64,000 nucleotides of DNA from Siphonodentalium dalli (GCA_032622095.1 CP136061.1:89954983-90018982), one strand, 5' to 3'; positions 32,131-45,271 are shown, counted from the first letter of the stretch. A program made the numbers and translations. Notes: generated by a model not told the origin, from the sequence alone.

Positions 32131-32182
32131 TTAAGGAAATATATATTATATTTTTAAAAATATCATCTCTGTTATATTGCAG

Positions 32183-32278
32183 CGCCAAGAGATGTTACTA
32201 TTATACCATCAGAAGATGACCCTCGATTGGTGCAAGTAAACTGGCAGCCACCAATCAGATCTCTCGGTCAAATCACAG
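32183..32278 (+). CDS. Exon 9, copy 2 (duplicated FN3 first half)
   Basis: The base sequence appears identical to 23599-23694, with the same AG acceptor, GTATGC donor and phase 1-1. It lies at the left edge of the second 8.6-kb repeat. It could serve as an alternative terminal exon spliced from 21828, but it encodes the same residues, so splicing to it would not change the protein. Confidence 0.65.
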
Positions 32279-32414
32279 GTATGCTGGCCTTTAGATTGGT
32301 GATATTTTGGGACATCGGGGGGATCCAACTTGTTCAACATTGTGGGAGAAACTTCCGAAATTTGCACACAAAAAACTTGAATTCCTAGCATTTTTTCTGG
32401 GCATGATCGACTAA

Positions 32415-32796
32415 CCCTTTACCCAACAAAACGGCCAAAACCGGCCAAATAAAGCTTCAACAGCCTAAAATATCTTCGGTCTGTCTCAATAGAACCATAC
32501 AAATATGGATATCATTGGAACCGGCTCCTTGACCACATTGTGATAGTTACAGTTATGCACTGTGCCAATGCATTCTCTTATATATGCGAGTCGACCATAG
32601 GTCGCCTCGCATATATAAGAGAATGCATTGGCCTAAAAAAAATATTTTTTTACCATTTTTTCTTACATTATTTAACAATTTTATAATTTTTAATGTGTTA
32701 AGCCAATGCATTCTCTTATATATGCGAGGCGACCTATGGTCGACTCGCATATATAAGAGAATGCATTGGCACAGGGCCGTTCTGTTGGGTAAAGGG
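32415..32796. mobile_element. CCCTTTACCC-family MITE flanked by CTAA (copy 2)
   Basis: Duplicate of 23832-24213, with CTAA at 32411-32414 and 32797-32800. Confidence 0.85.
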
Positions 32797-33980
32797 CTAA
32801 GTGATAATAATTCATTGATATAAATGTAGTACTTGTACATGTACTTGTAAACAATTTCAGTGTTTCTGAATATAAATATATCAACATAGCTGTGCAGTGA
32901 GAAAATATTGCATTCTCATCAATTCTTATATTTATTGTGGGCACTGCATTTACCAAATTGAATTTGGGGTAATCACTGATTGGCTTGATGCACTGATGAC
33001 ATATATTTTCTACCCATTGAGGCCTGCAGGTATATAAGCAGCTTCACGATCATCTTTTAAGGAATCGCACATTAAAAACAGCCACAGAAAATATAATTTA
33101 CCATTTCAAATGGGGAATTTTACATCTCCAACTGATTTTCTTACAGGAAGTTCTGGCATTAAATTACTCCAGGAGTGCAACTGCCTATTGCTGTGCCATA
33201 TTTTAATTAATCGTCAAAACTGCGGTATGAAACCAACACCGTCTTACACCGCCCACATTATTTTCTTAACGGTATATTGGCAGTTCAATAAAATCACGAT
33301 AATCAAACCAATTAAACATTCTCACCCAAACGCTTTATCTCCATTTGAATGCATACTACTAAATATAGTCTGTCAAATTTCTATGGTTGTGACATTGCAT
33401 CTATCAAAGTGTATTTACCAAATACGGCGCAGGACACTTAGTTCTAGCCTCTAGAATTGGGCTGGATTAATGAAGTGATATTTTCAGTGCTCTATTTAGT
33501 CCATGTGTACTTTTTTGGCATGTTCCATTCATAGGCAGCAGGGATGAAGTCCTGACATGTATTCTCTCTCTCTCGCATGTGCGTGGGGCTTTCTACCTGT
33601 CTTTTTCTATTCCCACCCAAATTAGCAATGACATGATGAAACATGCTGAAGTGAAAACACCATGTGCGCGCAGTATACAGGAATATTCCATTGTAATAAT
33701 CCAGTTAGGTTATGCTTTCCTTTCATTTAAACAAAAAATAACTATCTATTGCTCATTGTTTTCAGATACAAACTTATTTATAGTACTAGTAAGCGGAATA
33801 ATTTAATAGTTTACATGTAACTTAAATTTTTCTATTTCTGAAATATTTTATTGCTTCGGAAGTTGTGTACACTACTGTAGCTAAGTTCAGCATAGAATAA
33901 CTCAGACATAGACTCTCAGCCATAGGTTATCGGATCTCGATGAAATTTAGTAAGGATTTTGGCCATCCACCGGTCAACAG

Positions 33981-34435
33981 CAAGCCTGAGTTTAGTATGC
34001 CTGTCATTTGCAGAATGAGGTCCCCAGAGGGTGAATTTATCCTGCATAGTGGGCTCATTCACTAAATTCACCTTCTGGGGACCTCATTCTGCTTAGGCCT
34101 CATCTTCTATGGAAAGTTTCTTTATTATCAAATTTCTATAGAAACTTCATCACATAGATTCTATTTCTTTTTTAGTTTAGTTTCTCTATATCCCCAAATT
34201 GGCAGACGATATTGCATATTCAAGGTTATCAATGGGTGTACATGTACGTCACAATATTCACCATTTGGGAACTTAAATCTGAGTCTATGTCTCCCATAGC
34301 AGATGAGGCCATGCAGAATTGAGCTCCCCATAGGGTGAATTTGGTGATGCTAGCCAACCCTGTGGGTTAGCATCACTAAATTCACCCTCTGGGGATCTCA
34401 TTCTGCAAATAACAGGCATACTAAGCTCAGGCTTG
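33981..34435. mobile_element. CAAGCCT-family element (copy 2)
   Basis: Duplicate of 25391-25846 with one C fewer in the GGTCCCC run. Confidence 0.75.
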
Positions 34436-34453
34436 GGCGACAGCCCAGCCCTA

Positions 34454-34695
34454 CAGTAATGCTCTAATTAATCGACTCCTTAACCACAGCAGAATTATGG
34501 GTAACTTTTCAGGATTTAGTCGGAAATATGGCTTGTTGCCATTCATCGGAAGAAATATGGCTTGTTGCCATTCATCGGAAAGCTCTCAGCGAGACCTTTA
34601 TGATGAATGGCAACAAGCCATATTTCCGACTAAATCCTGAAAAGTTACCCATAATTCTGCTGTGGTTAAGAAATTGATTAATTAGAGCATTACTG
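34454..34695. mobile_element. CAGTAATGCCC-family MITE (copy 2)
   Basis: Duplicate of 25865-26106, including the doubled inner segment. Confidence 0.8.
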
Positions 34696-34750
34696 CAGTT
34701 CTGTCCATTTATTCAGTTCATTATCATGATTCTCTCCTATTTCTTTACAG

Positions 34751-34947
34751 ATTACGTCATATTCTTCACAAATAATCTGAACAACTTGACGAGTTGGGTG
34801 ACGGAGAACGTTCAGGGAGAAAAGCTGAGTGCTGTCGTCGAGAATCTCACACTAAATATGACGTACTATTTCAAGGTTCAAGCTAAAACGACTGGCGGTC
34901 CCGGAGCATTGTCACAGATAGTTTCATATAGCACGCCTGTTTCTTAG
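34751..34947 (+). CDS. Exon 10, copy 2 (duplicated FN3 second half and stop)
   Basis: Same protein as 26162-26358, including the STPVS-stop ending, with an intact TTTACAG acceptor. It is part of the second 8.6-kb repeat. It has no promoter or signal peptide exon of its own, so it can only act as an alternative 3' end of the gene, or it is silent or an assembly duplicate. Confidence 0.65.
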
Positions 34948-35565
34948 TTCTAAAAATACCAGTATGGTGCAAATACAGCAAATAAGGGTCCACTTCACAT
35001 AAATCTGAGAGAAATATAATGTGTGGCAAAAGTTATAAAACGTGATAAATCTTGAATCTCTATCGATAAAAACCATGATCTTTGTTGTGACAGATAAAAA
35101 TTCATATAATTGTATAAGTTTTTGATAGAATTTTGTTCTTTCTATTTATGAAAGGCATTTTTATATAGTATGCCAGGCTCTTATGTTCCTTTAATTTGGC
35201 CTTGACATTGGTGGAACACTGACACTGACTTAACATTGTGTGAGAGAATATTTTGTTTCTAGTATTTGACATTTTAAGAAAGCAATTTCTTTGCATATGG
35301 GGGCACAATAGCTGCTTCAAGAAACCTTCAAAAAATAAAATCTCAAATAAGAAATTTCTGAAGTTTCACATTGATATTCATATACATGATGAAGGTATGT
35401 CTGTATCTGCTCTGATTATTATAAGGGCATAATTCCATATTTTGGGCTCACCCTTGTTCTGCTTGAATTTGAAGGAATTTAAATGCCTGCATGTGAACTG
35501 CACATCATCACCTCATCAGTGTAAACAGTTGGAAGTGATTATTATTATGTGGTTTTGCTGATTTA

Positions 35566-35766
35566 CAGTAAAGCCCTAAATAATGGACTCCTTAACCACA
35601 GCAGAATTATGGGTAACTTTTCAGGGATTTAGTCGGAAATATGGCTTGTTGCCATTCATCAGAAAGCTCTCTGATGAATGGCAACAAGCCATATTTCCAA
35701 CTAAATCCTGAAAAGTTACCCATAATTCTGCTTCAGTTAAGGAGTTGATTATTTAGGGCATTACTT
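35566..35766. mobile_element. CAGTAATGCCC-family MITE (copy 2)
   Basis: Duplicate of 26980-27193, shortened at the hairpin tip. Confidence 0.75.
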
Positions 35767-36220
35767 TAGCTTGTTGTTCTAATCTGGCAGTGCAATGTTT
35801 CGTCATGCAAAAGCCAGATTTGGTCACTAAGGACGTACCATATACAGATACAGTCATTGATAATGACAGAAACAAAACAGCAGCAAGAAGTCACAAGATG
35901 TCTCTCAGAGAATTGATTCATGCATTTCTGAATCGGCAACATACAACTTCATTGCACCTTATATCTCTCTCAGGTTCTCAAGTCATCTCAAATCAAGTTT
36001 CCTTTAAATTAACCCTTAGGCGATTGAGTATGTCATATATTAACTCATGGGTGAATATATTTTTGAAAATAAACCAGGTAATACTTATTATCTAAACATT
36101 TCGACCAATAAATATGAATTCTTCTGCAATTGTATTATCATTTCATCCTTAACATCCCTCCAAATGAATAATAGACCATTCCAATGTTTACTTTTATAAC
36201 CGAGTGGGAGAAAGGGTTAA

Positions 36221-36612
36221 CCCTTTACCCAACAAACCGGTCAAAAACGCCCAAATAAAGCTGCAACAGCCTAAAATATCTTCTGTCTGTCTCAATAAAA
36301 CTATACAAATATGGATATCATTGGAACCGGCTCATTGACCACATTGTGATGGTTACAGTTATGCCCTGTGCCAATGCATTCTCTTATATATGCGAGTCGA
36401 CCATAGGTCACCTCGCATATATAAGAGAATGCATTGGCCTAAAAAAAATCTTTTTTTAATACTTTTTACCATTTTTTCTTACATTCTTTAACAATTTTAT
36501 AATTTTTAATGTGTTAAGCCAATGCATTCTCTTATATATGCGAGGCGACCTATTGTCGACTCGCATATATAAGAGAATGCATTGCCACAGGGCCCTTCTG
36601 TTGGGTAAAGGG
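36221..36612. mobile_element. TTAA MITE, CCCTTTACCC family (copy 2)
   Basis: TTAA at 36217-36220 and 36613-36616. It keeps a fuller first palindrome and spacer than copy 1 at 27625. Confidence 0.85.
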
Positions 36613-36616
36613 TTAA

Positions 36617-39600
36617 ATCAAAGGAAACTTGGACAATCTCATATCATAAAACATTAGATATCAGTTTTCATATATCTTGTTGAAATATAGAAAATCTTAT
36701 TTTACATTTAGGCCATAAATAGATAATGTCAGCAGTCAACACACTTTTCAACTTATTGGCACTGTGGAAAACCTGATCTCGAAAATAACGAAAATAAATA
36801 TATTTAAATTTGAGAAAATATGCCTTTCTTATAAAAATGTTTTCCGATCAACATTCAATGAAACAAAGAGTCAAATTAATTATGTAATTATAATGAACTT
36901 CCAGACACTGATTTTACTTCATTCATCAGTAAGATTTTTTTTTGTCTCTACAGTTTTGTGGTGTCATGTTTTTGTCATCGTAAACTGTTGTCTAATAAAA
37001 ACTCATGAGTTTGTTGTATTGCTGCATCGTCATTGTTTATAAATAACTATTCTTCATTTTTTGTCTTTCATTCTATGTCTCATGAACAAATACGACATTA
37101 AATCCTTAAAAACAAAATATTCAGGATATAACCCAACTCTGTTGAGTTGGTTATTCCGTGATTTGATTATGATAACACTATGAGAATGAGCCAGCTTGCT
37201 GCTGGCGAGTTTATAACCTGTTATTATGCTCGAATTCCTGAATTTCCAAGGGTACTTTTACCCCCAGTGTAATTCAATCCACCAAAATATAACAAATAAA
37301 CCGCATGAAAAGTACTTTTTATATTTATTTACCTTTTGACCTTGTAAGGCAATGCTTTCTCTTATATATGCAATGCTCCCTGTGGGAGACTCACATATAT
37401 AAGAGCATGTACTGGCACATGATCTTAAATGCTGTGCCAGTGCAGTTCCCATCATGAGAGGGTTAATTTAATTGCTACATCATTTTGGTCTATTTAGTCT
37501 TTGAAAACTCGGTAATTTGGTGTAATTGTATTGATACGGCTCCCCAGTGTCACAGTATATCTTGCATCTAAGGGTTACAATTGTAAATTATTTCTCATTG
37601 TAAATGATGCATTGTACTGTTTATTACATATACACGCTTGTTTGTTTATATATAAATTCTCATCTTAGTTTTGAGCATAGTTTCGTACATTTTTCATCAT
37701 TGATTCCATAATATTGCATTTTATTATGACATGTCTTGAACAATGAAGACTTTTATGTTTATACATGAAGACGTTTTTGCTTTTATGTATATAAATTCTG
37801 AAAGTTTTTTCTGAAGATTTCCCACCTTAAAATAATCTTGCCATCTTGATTTTTTTTCTTTTGAAGTTTTGACTTGTTGCGATGTGTTTGTTTTTATTAT
37901 TATATTGAATTATAGATAACATTTTAATTTGACCCGTCAATGTAAAGTTTTAAGATATGACTTGCCACATAACGGCAAAAACCCTAAAACTAACCCCATT
38001 CAAAAGGATATTATCATGCACAATCTTGGAACATCATGTGCTATTTCAAATGTAAAGACACCATGGTTGTGACACAGTAAATTTTTGAGTTCTATTATGA
38101 ATGATGCCTGACTTCTAATATGCTGATGTGGGTCTATAGGTTTTACAAAACGTATAGCACACAATGTTCACTTTTAAGTATGTAATAATTTTGGATGTCA
38201 TGGCAGCGAAGAGGGTAATATTTGGGGCTTCCTAATTTTTTTTAAGTGAGCTTGATTTGAGGAATCTCTACATAGATTAAGTTGAATTGTCAAAAACAAA
38301 AACATTTCATTGGCGAAGTTAAACAGATATTAGAATTAGTGACAATTATTCATATTTGCATGAAAAATGCACTTATTTTAGAATTTTTCTGCCACTTCTT
38401 TTCCTCATATAACCAGCAAGGTTTGGGATGATTCTTATTCAATTTGATCTCTTAATTGTTTGCCAAAAACTGGTTTTTAATTAATTACTTTATTGTTGTA
38501 ACCTTGCTGGCTCAAGATTGTTCAAGTCATACCAGAGTTTTTTGTGTTACACATTTTTATCTAGATAACTGTTCCATCTATATTATTATCATGTCTACTG
38601 TGATTTTCATTTCGTAAATAAAAAATGCTTGAATATTCAACATGAATCTTGTCATGCTTCCATTTTATTCAAGCTTGAATATGTCAAGATGGTGGAAGAA
38701 GTCAAGGGTAGGCTAGAGGCTCTTTGTTGGGGGCTGTTTAACTGTTAAACTGTTTAAATTTACAACTAATTCATAATATCATATCTCAATATTTACAACT
38801 GGTTAGAAATTTCTAACCTGATAATAATCAATCCATTTTTCACATGCATTCTGCAGGTACCCCGTTCCAATGCATGGGACAATTATTGCCCTGGTGAACC
38901 TGAACATGCAGTAACAATCTACTGCTCCCCAGTGACAGGGAAGTACAGCCACAATGTGGCTTGCATACTGACAAAATATTTCACTGCTCATAATCTGTTA
39001 CCCTTTTCAACACATGGGTGGTGTAAAACATACACAGTACGAGTGACCTTGCTCAAGGGTCGCAACTTTGCGCGAAATATGAACAGCGTACAATCTGACA
39101 ATTGCAAGTCAATCAATTCGGCCAAGCCATTGCTGTGTGAAACTCACAGGACTCACCTCGCTGTGTTGACAGTGAAGGCAAGTCTGATGTGCTAACCAAT
39201 GGACCACAGAGCTTCACATATACCCCAAATGGTTGGACAATTTCCAACCATTGATCATTTCAGTCTAAAAATTTTACCTGTGAAAGTAGGAAGAAATTTT
39301 AATCTTGGTCTGAAAACGACATATTTTACACAAACGATATTTGTTGGGAATCCAAGCTATTGAAATTCTCAACCTAATTTCAGTCAGACTACCATGAAAT
39401 TTCCTGTTCTATGAAACATCCTTGGTAGAGAGTGATATGGGGTGGTTTGGAAGGAGTGGAGCATATAATTATCATTTAATTAATAGTTCCTCTTCAATAC
39501 TCTATTAAATATTGGATTCAAATGTAATTCAATTGCTCTCCAGAACAATAAACTGTATTTAAATATTATAAGTTATTGTGATTGATTAACATGGTATGAC

Positions 39601-40466
39601 ATTGAAAGTTTGGAGTTTATGTTCAACCAAGTCACAGCTTGATTGTTCACAAGTGCAAATAATTATTCCTAAGTCTTGAGTTATGGGTTTGGGAGGCCAA
39701 ATTCACATTTATTAGCTAATTACACTAAAATTGAGCCTAACCCATATGGAATTGCGCTTAAGCCTAATAAAATATGCTTAATTAATTATGTTTAAGCTTA
39801 GCTAATTTGCTACTAAATGTGAATTTATGATCTAACATAGTATTAGTGTTGGCAGTGCCGTTACCTATGTGACATTGAAGTACCGGTACCAGTATTTTTT
39901 TTAACTCAATAACTGAAATATAATATAGTCACACATTTTAAGGGGAGGGAAGCATGAACGTGAATTATGAATACTAATAAATGTGAATTTTGCTGGACTT
40001 GACTCGAAACTGATTGATCAGCACAAATAATTTGCGACTGGTACGGTATAGTTAGAGTACGTTTTTTAATTCCAGGATCCAAATAAAAAAAAAATCGTGA
40101 AATCTTTTTGAGATTTTTGGCGCTGTTTGCACCAAAATCGACCGAAAATGACACACCCCGTATTATAGCATCCGTTCTTCATTAAATGGGTCGATGAACC
40201 ACCAAATATCCAGGATCAGTTACGAGATAGAGCATTCTATCTATTCATACATCGAAAATAGGTGACCTATTCCATTACAATAGATCACAATTGTTACGCA
40301 ATAGCCGAATACTTAAGTCGAAGCACAACACCACAAGGTACGAGTTTAAGTTGCATTATTCGACATGGGCCAATCTTCAGGCAAGATATTGTGCTGCCAT
40401 TCTTCATTCTTAAGTCATAATAATGTTCATGTTCAATTATAGTGTATATATCAATATTTATAAGTG
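36617..40466. other. Long AT-rich stretch without a recognised gene (copy 2)
   Basis: Duplicate of 28006-31852. No additional exon recognised. Confidence 0.45.
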
Positions 40467-40499
40467 AATATTGTTCTCAGTTTGTGGTAACAAAAAGCC

Positions 40500-41640
40500 A
40501 TGTTCTTCTTCTTTTGGATGAGATTCCCCCGTTGATTGTGCGAGGCACTCCAGTATTGGATGAATGTAGGATGTATTCCTCCGAATTGAATTGAATCCGT
40601 GAATATACAGCTGTGTACATATTTACATGTGGCGTCAGTTAAGAGCCTTCTATACCTAGAGAATACTTAAGGGACTTTGAGCTCGGAGCGAGTCTTGCGT
40701 GGTCTATGTGAAACTTTCCCTTTGACTTTTAGAACTGCAAATCTTCTAGTATGGAGCTGATATAGGAATTCTCTGGAGTAAAGTTCTAGCTGGTCGACAG
40801 AGTGTTCCTCCCAATCGATGATGTCAGGAATATCTGGATGGCTAAGATCAAGGATGAGTTGGGTAAAGGTTGCTGAGTTGTCTAGGAGGCCTTGATTTAT
40901 ACTGGGGAGAAGATTGTTGATCTTCTGTTTGAGTCTGGATCTTTCCTTCTGGTAGGTGGGACAGGAAGCGATAACATGTTCTCGGTCTTCTGGGCCAAGG
41001 TTGCATGTCAGGCAGGTAGGACTGACAGTGTGTTGGTTGAAAGCTGCTTTATTAGCCTGGAGAGTATAGGTGCCACACAGGAACTTGGCCTTAACTTCGG
41101 CACGTCTTACGTCAAATATGCTAGGTCTAACAGAATTGTATAGTCTATGGACAGAGTTGTAGGCAATTCCTTCAGGGTTGAGTAGCCGTAGAGAGGATTT
41201 TGCTGAGATGTCATTTCTCCATTTTCCTGTCACTTTAGCAGCGACTGCCTCGTCTAGTGTATTCCGCCATTCGGTCTTAGTTGGAGGGTGTAGAATGATT
41301 GAATAAGCTGAAGGGAGGTTATACTCTGTTAGAAGTCGTCTGATATAGGAGAACCAGCTATTGTCATTGATGTCTCTCACGGCAAGTTGGCGACAAGCTA
41401 TCTGATGTTCTGTTGAGTCTGGAGACCGTGCAATTCGTAGGAACAGGTTGAGCATGTTCTTGTGAATGATGACAGATAGTGGCGGAATGCCAAGAAGCCC
41501 TTTTACTGCAGTCAGGGCAGTTCTTGTTGGGAGATTCTGTAATTGTCGGAGCATTTTATCCTGGAAGGTGTCTAATTTGCTAAGTTGAGTTTTTGCATAT
41601 AACTTAGTATAAGTGTTAATTATAAACTAAGTACTAGCTG
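40500..41640 (-). mobile_element. 5'-truncated non-LTR retrotransposon (LINE)
   Basis: Contains the reverse-transcriptase C-terminal frame at 40667-41554, a short 3' region, and a short AAG-type tail near 40505-40520 (read on the - strand). Exact ends and target duplication were not determined. It sits just outside the second 8.6-kb repeat. Confidence 0.6.
40667..41554 (-). CDS. C-terminal part of a LINE-type reverse transcriptase polyprotein
   Basis: An uninterrupted frame of 295 codons on the - strand, open for about 24 more codons upstream to roughly 41627 without a better start. It holds LDTFQDK/MLRQLQNLPTRTA near the start, FLCGTYTLQ, and a zinc-knuckle-like CLTC...H...C (PTCLTCNLGPEDREHV, SC). 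This resembles the region after the reverse transcriptase domain of animal non-LTR retrotransposons. The polymerase and endonuclease domains are absent, so the copy is 5'-truncated, as usual for LINEs. The sequence is undamaged, suggesting recent insertion. Just beyond, at about 40500-40520, the - strand has an AAGAAGAAG tail. Confidence 0.7.
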   Translation of the reverse strand: MLRQLQNLPTRTALTAVKGLLGIPPLSVIIHKNMLNLFLRIARSPDSTEHQIACRQLAVRDINDNSWFSYIRRLLTEYNLPSAYSIILHPPTKTEWRNTLDEAVAAKVTGKWRNDISAKSSLRLLNPEGIAYNSVHRLYNSVRPSIFDVRRAEVKAKFLCGTYTLQANKAAFNQHTVSPTCLTCNLGPEDREHVIASCPTYQKERSRLKQKINNLLPSINQGLLDNSATFTQLILDLSHPDIPDIIDWEEHSVDQLELYSREFLYQLHTRRFAVLKVKGKVSHRPRKTRSELKVP

Positions 41641-41910
41641 CAGGATGGGTCTGTTTGGTGATCAAAATTCATTGAGTTGTGTATACAAAGAGGTGTTGCT
41701 TTATATTAAATCAACTACATTGTAGGCGTAGTGAAAGTGGATCGAACATTCGATGAGACAGAAGCTGACGTACTTGTGGCAAGTTGTGTGCAAAACGGAC
41801 GATATTTAACCAATATTTATTTCACGCCATGATTACAGACTAACAATAGACTTTTCAAAATTGTATAAATGATGAGCTGAGAAATATCAGAAGTGCACAA
41901 CACTCCATAG

Positions 41911-42686
41911 GGGAACGGGACTACCCGCCCCCGAGACAACCCGCCCCTATGCTATTTTGGGGGCGGGTTGTCCCGATAAATGAGGGCGGGTTGTCCCAAA
42001 ATTGTTAATAGTGATTATGTTCTTTTATGTTCTTTGGTGATATATTATTACAGATTTTGATCAACAAAACATGTGTTTATTCATTAATTATGTCAATGCG
42101 TGGACTGGGATAAAGAATGACACGATGTTTTGACAACTGAACGGCACCTAGGGTAAGTGAAGACTAATTAAAAGGGGTGCTTTCAAAACAAACAATTGAT
42201 GCAAATGGTTCATTATCACAGTGTTTTATCACAACACTTAGTGATCGGGATTCATCTCACTGACGATGCCGACGGAACTGGGTATATTAACTATTGAGTG
42301 TGGGACATCTGCGAGGTGTGTAACACTGTTATATATATATATCTTTATTTTTTTTTAACAACTATTATACTTTATATATTACAAATATTCTAAATTCTCT
42401 TAAATTCTAACAATTGTTTTCTATTTTACAGCGGCTTGGAAAGCTGTGAAAGAAGTATATATTTCCAGATACAGATGTAAAGGGGTGCTGCTTCCATTAA
42501 ATAAAAATCTATAAAAAAAACAACCCAGCTTCGTTAAAGAAACATCTCATAATCCCCTCACACCTCCTAATTAGCCACTGATTACCGCTAATTGATTTTT
42601 GGGGGCGGGTTGTCCGGGGGCGGGTTGTCTCAGAGTGAAAGAGGGCGGGTTGTCTCGGGGGGGGGGGGGCGGGTAGTCACGGACCC
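41911..42686. mobile_element. hAT-like element with GC-rich ends
   Basis: Ends GGGAACGGGACTACCCGCC and, inverted at the right, GGGTCCGTGACTACCCGCC. Exact 8-bp target duplication CTCCATAG at 41903-41910 and 42687-42694. Subterminal GGGCGGGTTGTC motifs repeat at both ends. The interior is AT-rich and non-coding. Confidence 0.85.
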
Positions 42687-42694
42687 CTCCATAG

Positions 42695-44217
42695 GGCCTA
42701 TGTGGAAAATTGACCAAAAACAATTTAAAAATGCCAAATATGCTTTAAATAACGTGTTTTATTTAAAATACGGTATCTTACTATCTACAGTAGAATAGAC
42801 ATCGATATTTTCATTAAAATGCTTACTTTTATGCATTTAACTGACATGTATACATGTATGACTTGATTATTAAATTTAGACTTGTTCTCAGTAAATACTA
42901 CTAGTAGTACATGTAGTATCATGCTCTATATTAGACCAAAAAGATTGAACGTTCTTATCATATATTGGATGACTAGCATACATTATGTGATCAATGTCGT
43001 CACAGGCTATTAAACTGATATTCCAACATGTGGTCATATCGCGGTGCAATCATCCATGTCCCTCCTTTGGTATTTGTGCAGGCACAGAAATTTGGCCCTC
43101 GTGAGATCAGATTATCCTGTCTCGAGACCGGCTTAATCAGATTGGTCTAGGATGTTTTCATCTATTCAAATTATCTACGGTTGGTTATTGCACATTACGA
43201 TTCATCTGGATGACAAAATGACTGAAAAATTTTGAAGAAATTGGGGAGTATGTTTACGTTAGCTGAATGCTAAATATTCGGAAAATAATACCGGTATTAA
43301 TTCCGGAATTCCACTTCTCCTTGGCTCTTGGTTCATAAGTTCGAAGTATTGGGGCACATGGTGGTAATTTTATCAGTTACATAAAAGCATCTGTTTCCCA
43401 ATCTAAATGCCAAAACATGTCGAAATATTTATGCTCGCCCATCGACCGTAGATGATTTTTATGAAGAGAGTCTGACTATAATAGGTTCTAACTTATGTGT
43501 AAAATGAGACTAATTTATGGTATATATAACAATTTAATTTAGATGCTGTATCGATCAGAAGAAATTACATTTTGAAGACAAATGACGATTATGTCATTTG
43601 AAAAACTTCATCATCCCCTTAATCAAGTTTGTCTGAACAGAGTAAAGTTTACACTCAAACAGTCATCTAAGTTCATTGTTTTATTTGCAAGCTACATGAT
43701 CAGAGTCCTTCAGAGGTATGTGACATAAAGTTTATAGTAGGTAGCTCACTTACAGTGTCTATAAGAAACATGTCACCAATACAATTTTATGGTGGAATTA
43801 TTAATATATTTATGGGATTTTTTGTATTGGTATCGGTCTTCACACTGTTGAAGAAAAAATATGCACTGTGTTAGGGCAATGTTGCTGATGGGATCATTGT
43901 CATAACGATTTATAAATAAATGCACAATGCATTTCTGTATATCTAAATGCACACCAGTCTTGTGTAATGTCATGTGACAGGGATAATTGTCATAACGTTT
44001 TTACATAAATGCACACATTCATTTTGATCATTTTTATAAGTTCAGTTTCATTTGCCCATTGATCAAATAACCAGTTATTTCAGTTTCTTTACTATAAATT
44101 ATTCCAGCAATATTTTTATAGTGTGCCGACCTAGACTAGTGTGCATTTATATATACATAAATGTACATGGTGTGCCCAAATTACACTAATATAAAGGCCT
44201 GATACTATGACTACATG
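42695..44217. other. Intergenic DNA, nothing recognised
   Basis: AT-rich intergenic stretch between the PTN/MK gene and CUEDC2. Two related segments with TTGTCATAACG(A/T)TT near 43898 and 43988. Confidence 0.45.
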
Positions 44218-44227
44218 TTAGATGGCC

Positions 44228-45235
44228 TCTTTATTTTTAGAATATCTGTGGACTGTCCAAGTCTGCTCATATGAAAACCAGCTAAGATATTTGGATAGCG
44301 AAATGCTTTTTTTTGGGCAAGACCGCCCCATTGCCATTTCTATGACAAGAGTTACGTGTTGGTGACCAGCTCTCATAAATCCACTCATAAATGTCGTCAA
44401 ATATAACAATTGCGATAATAAACGGGTTTATTCCATAGAAGACATATTTGTTCTGAAAACCACATCACTTGTAAATTGAAAGCTGTAATCTAATGTGAAA
44501 TTAAGACATTTCCGCATGTGTTTACATATTATAAAAAGTATGCGAACTCAATTGACCTCATGAAGTGACATCAGCATATTCCGGCGAAAATATTCTAGCA
44601 ATCGTAAGGTAAATATAAACACAACCATGTGATCATAAATTGAATTAATTCTATCACTTATACCCGGTAATTTGTAAATTAAAAATTGCATATATACTGT
44701 ATATGGCTAGACGTTCCGTGTAAGAAATGTTTAACTAATAAGTAATATAGGACCATTTACAGTTAAAATAAACACATAATAGTTGTGGGATGTTGAAATA
44801 AAATAACAGCGCACGTTGTCGGCGATCTGGTGTACTCGATTGTTTATGAGTGATTTTTGGTGTACTGGATTGTTGGCTTAGAAGTCGAACTTAGCCAAGT
44901 ACAGAACATTTCGGCTATCAGTTAAAACGTAAACACACCGATGTTTGTCTTAATTAACCGGAATATTCTATGTGTAATTTAACATGAAAGTTAGATTATT
45001 ATACGCCATTATGACCATAAGATGTCACTCTTTCCGATATATATAGCATCAAGTATTGATTTGTTAGGTAAAATCGAGTAAATTAGACTAAAATTCCCTC
45101 CACCAACCCTGAGCGTAACTCATGTTATTGAAATGGCAATGGGGCGATTTCAGATCCAAAACAGCATTTCGCTCTCCAAATATCTTAGCTGGTTTTCATA
45201 AGAGCAGACTTGGACTAATCTGTGGAGTGTATATA
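44228..45235. repeat. Inverted repeat arms just upstream of CUEDC2
   Basis: 44245-44355 and about 45115-45225 pair in reverse (CCAGCTAAGATATTTGGA and GCCCCATTGCCATTTC in both). The arms are about 110 bp with mismatches, separated by about 0.76 kb. It could be a decayed transposon. It ends 45 bp before the first coding exon. Confidence 0.6.
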
Positions 45236-45271
45236 GAATGGTGCATCATGTATTTTGTTCATTGTTTTCAG

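Larger units (their letters stand above)
32165..40466 (+). repeat. Large tandem duplication, copy 2
   Basis: See copy 1. Differences include lack of a 10-base stretch near 35225, a 3-base indel at 37544, and an extra ACCAGAGTTTT-like insertion near 38530. Downstream of 40466 the sequence is unique and leads into the LINE. Confidence 0.9.

Noticed and set aside
42592-42798. Gly-rich frame at the end of the GC-rich hAT element
   Set aside because: It is the translation of the G-rich terminal repeats and crosses the element boundary.
44218-44409. Short frame on the - strand near the CUEDC2 upstream inverted repeat
   Set aside because: It lies in one arm of the inverted repeat and has no domain or splice context.
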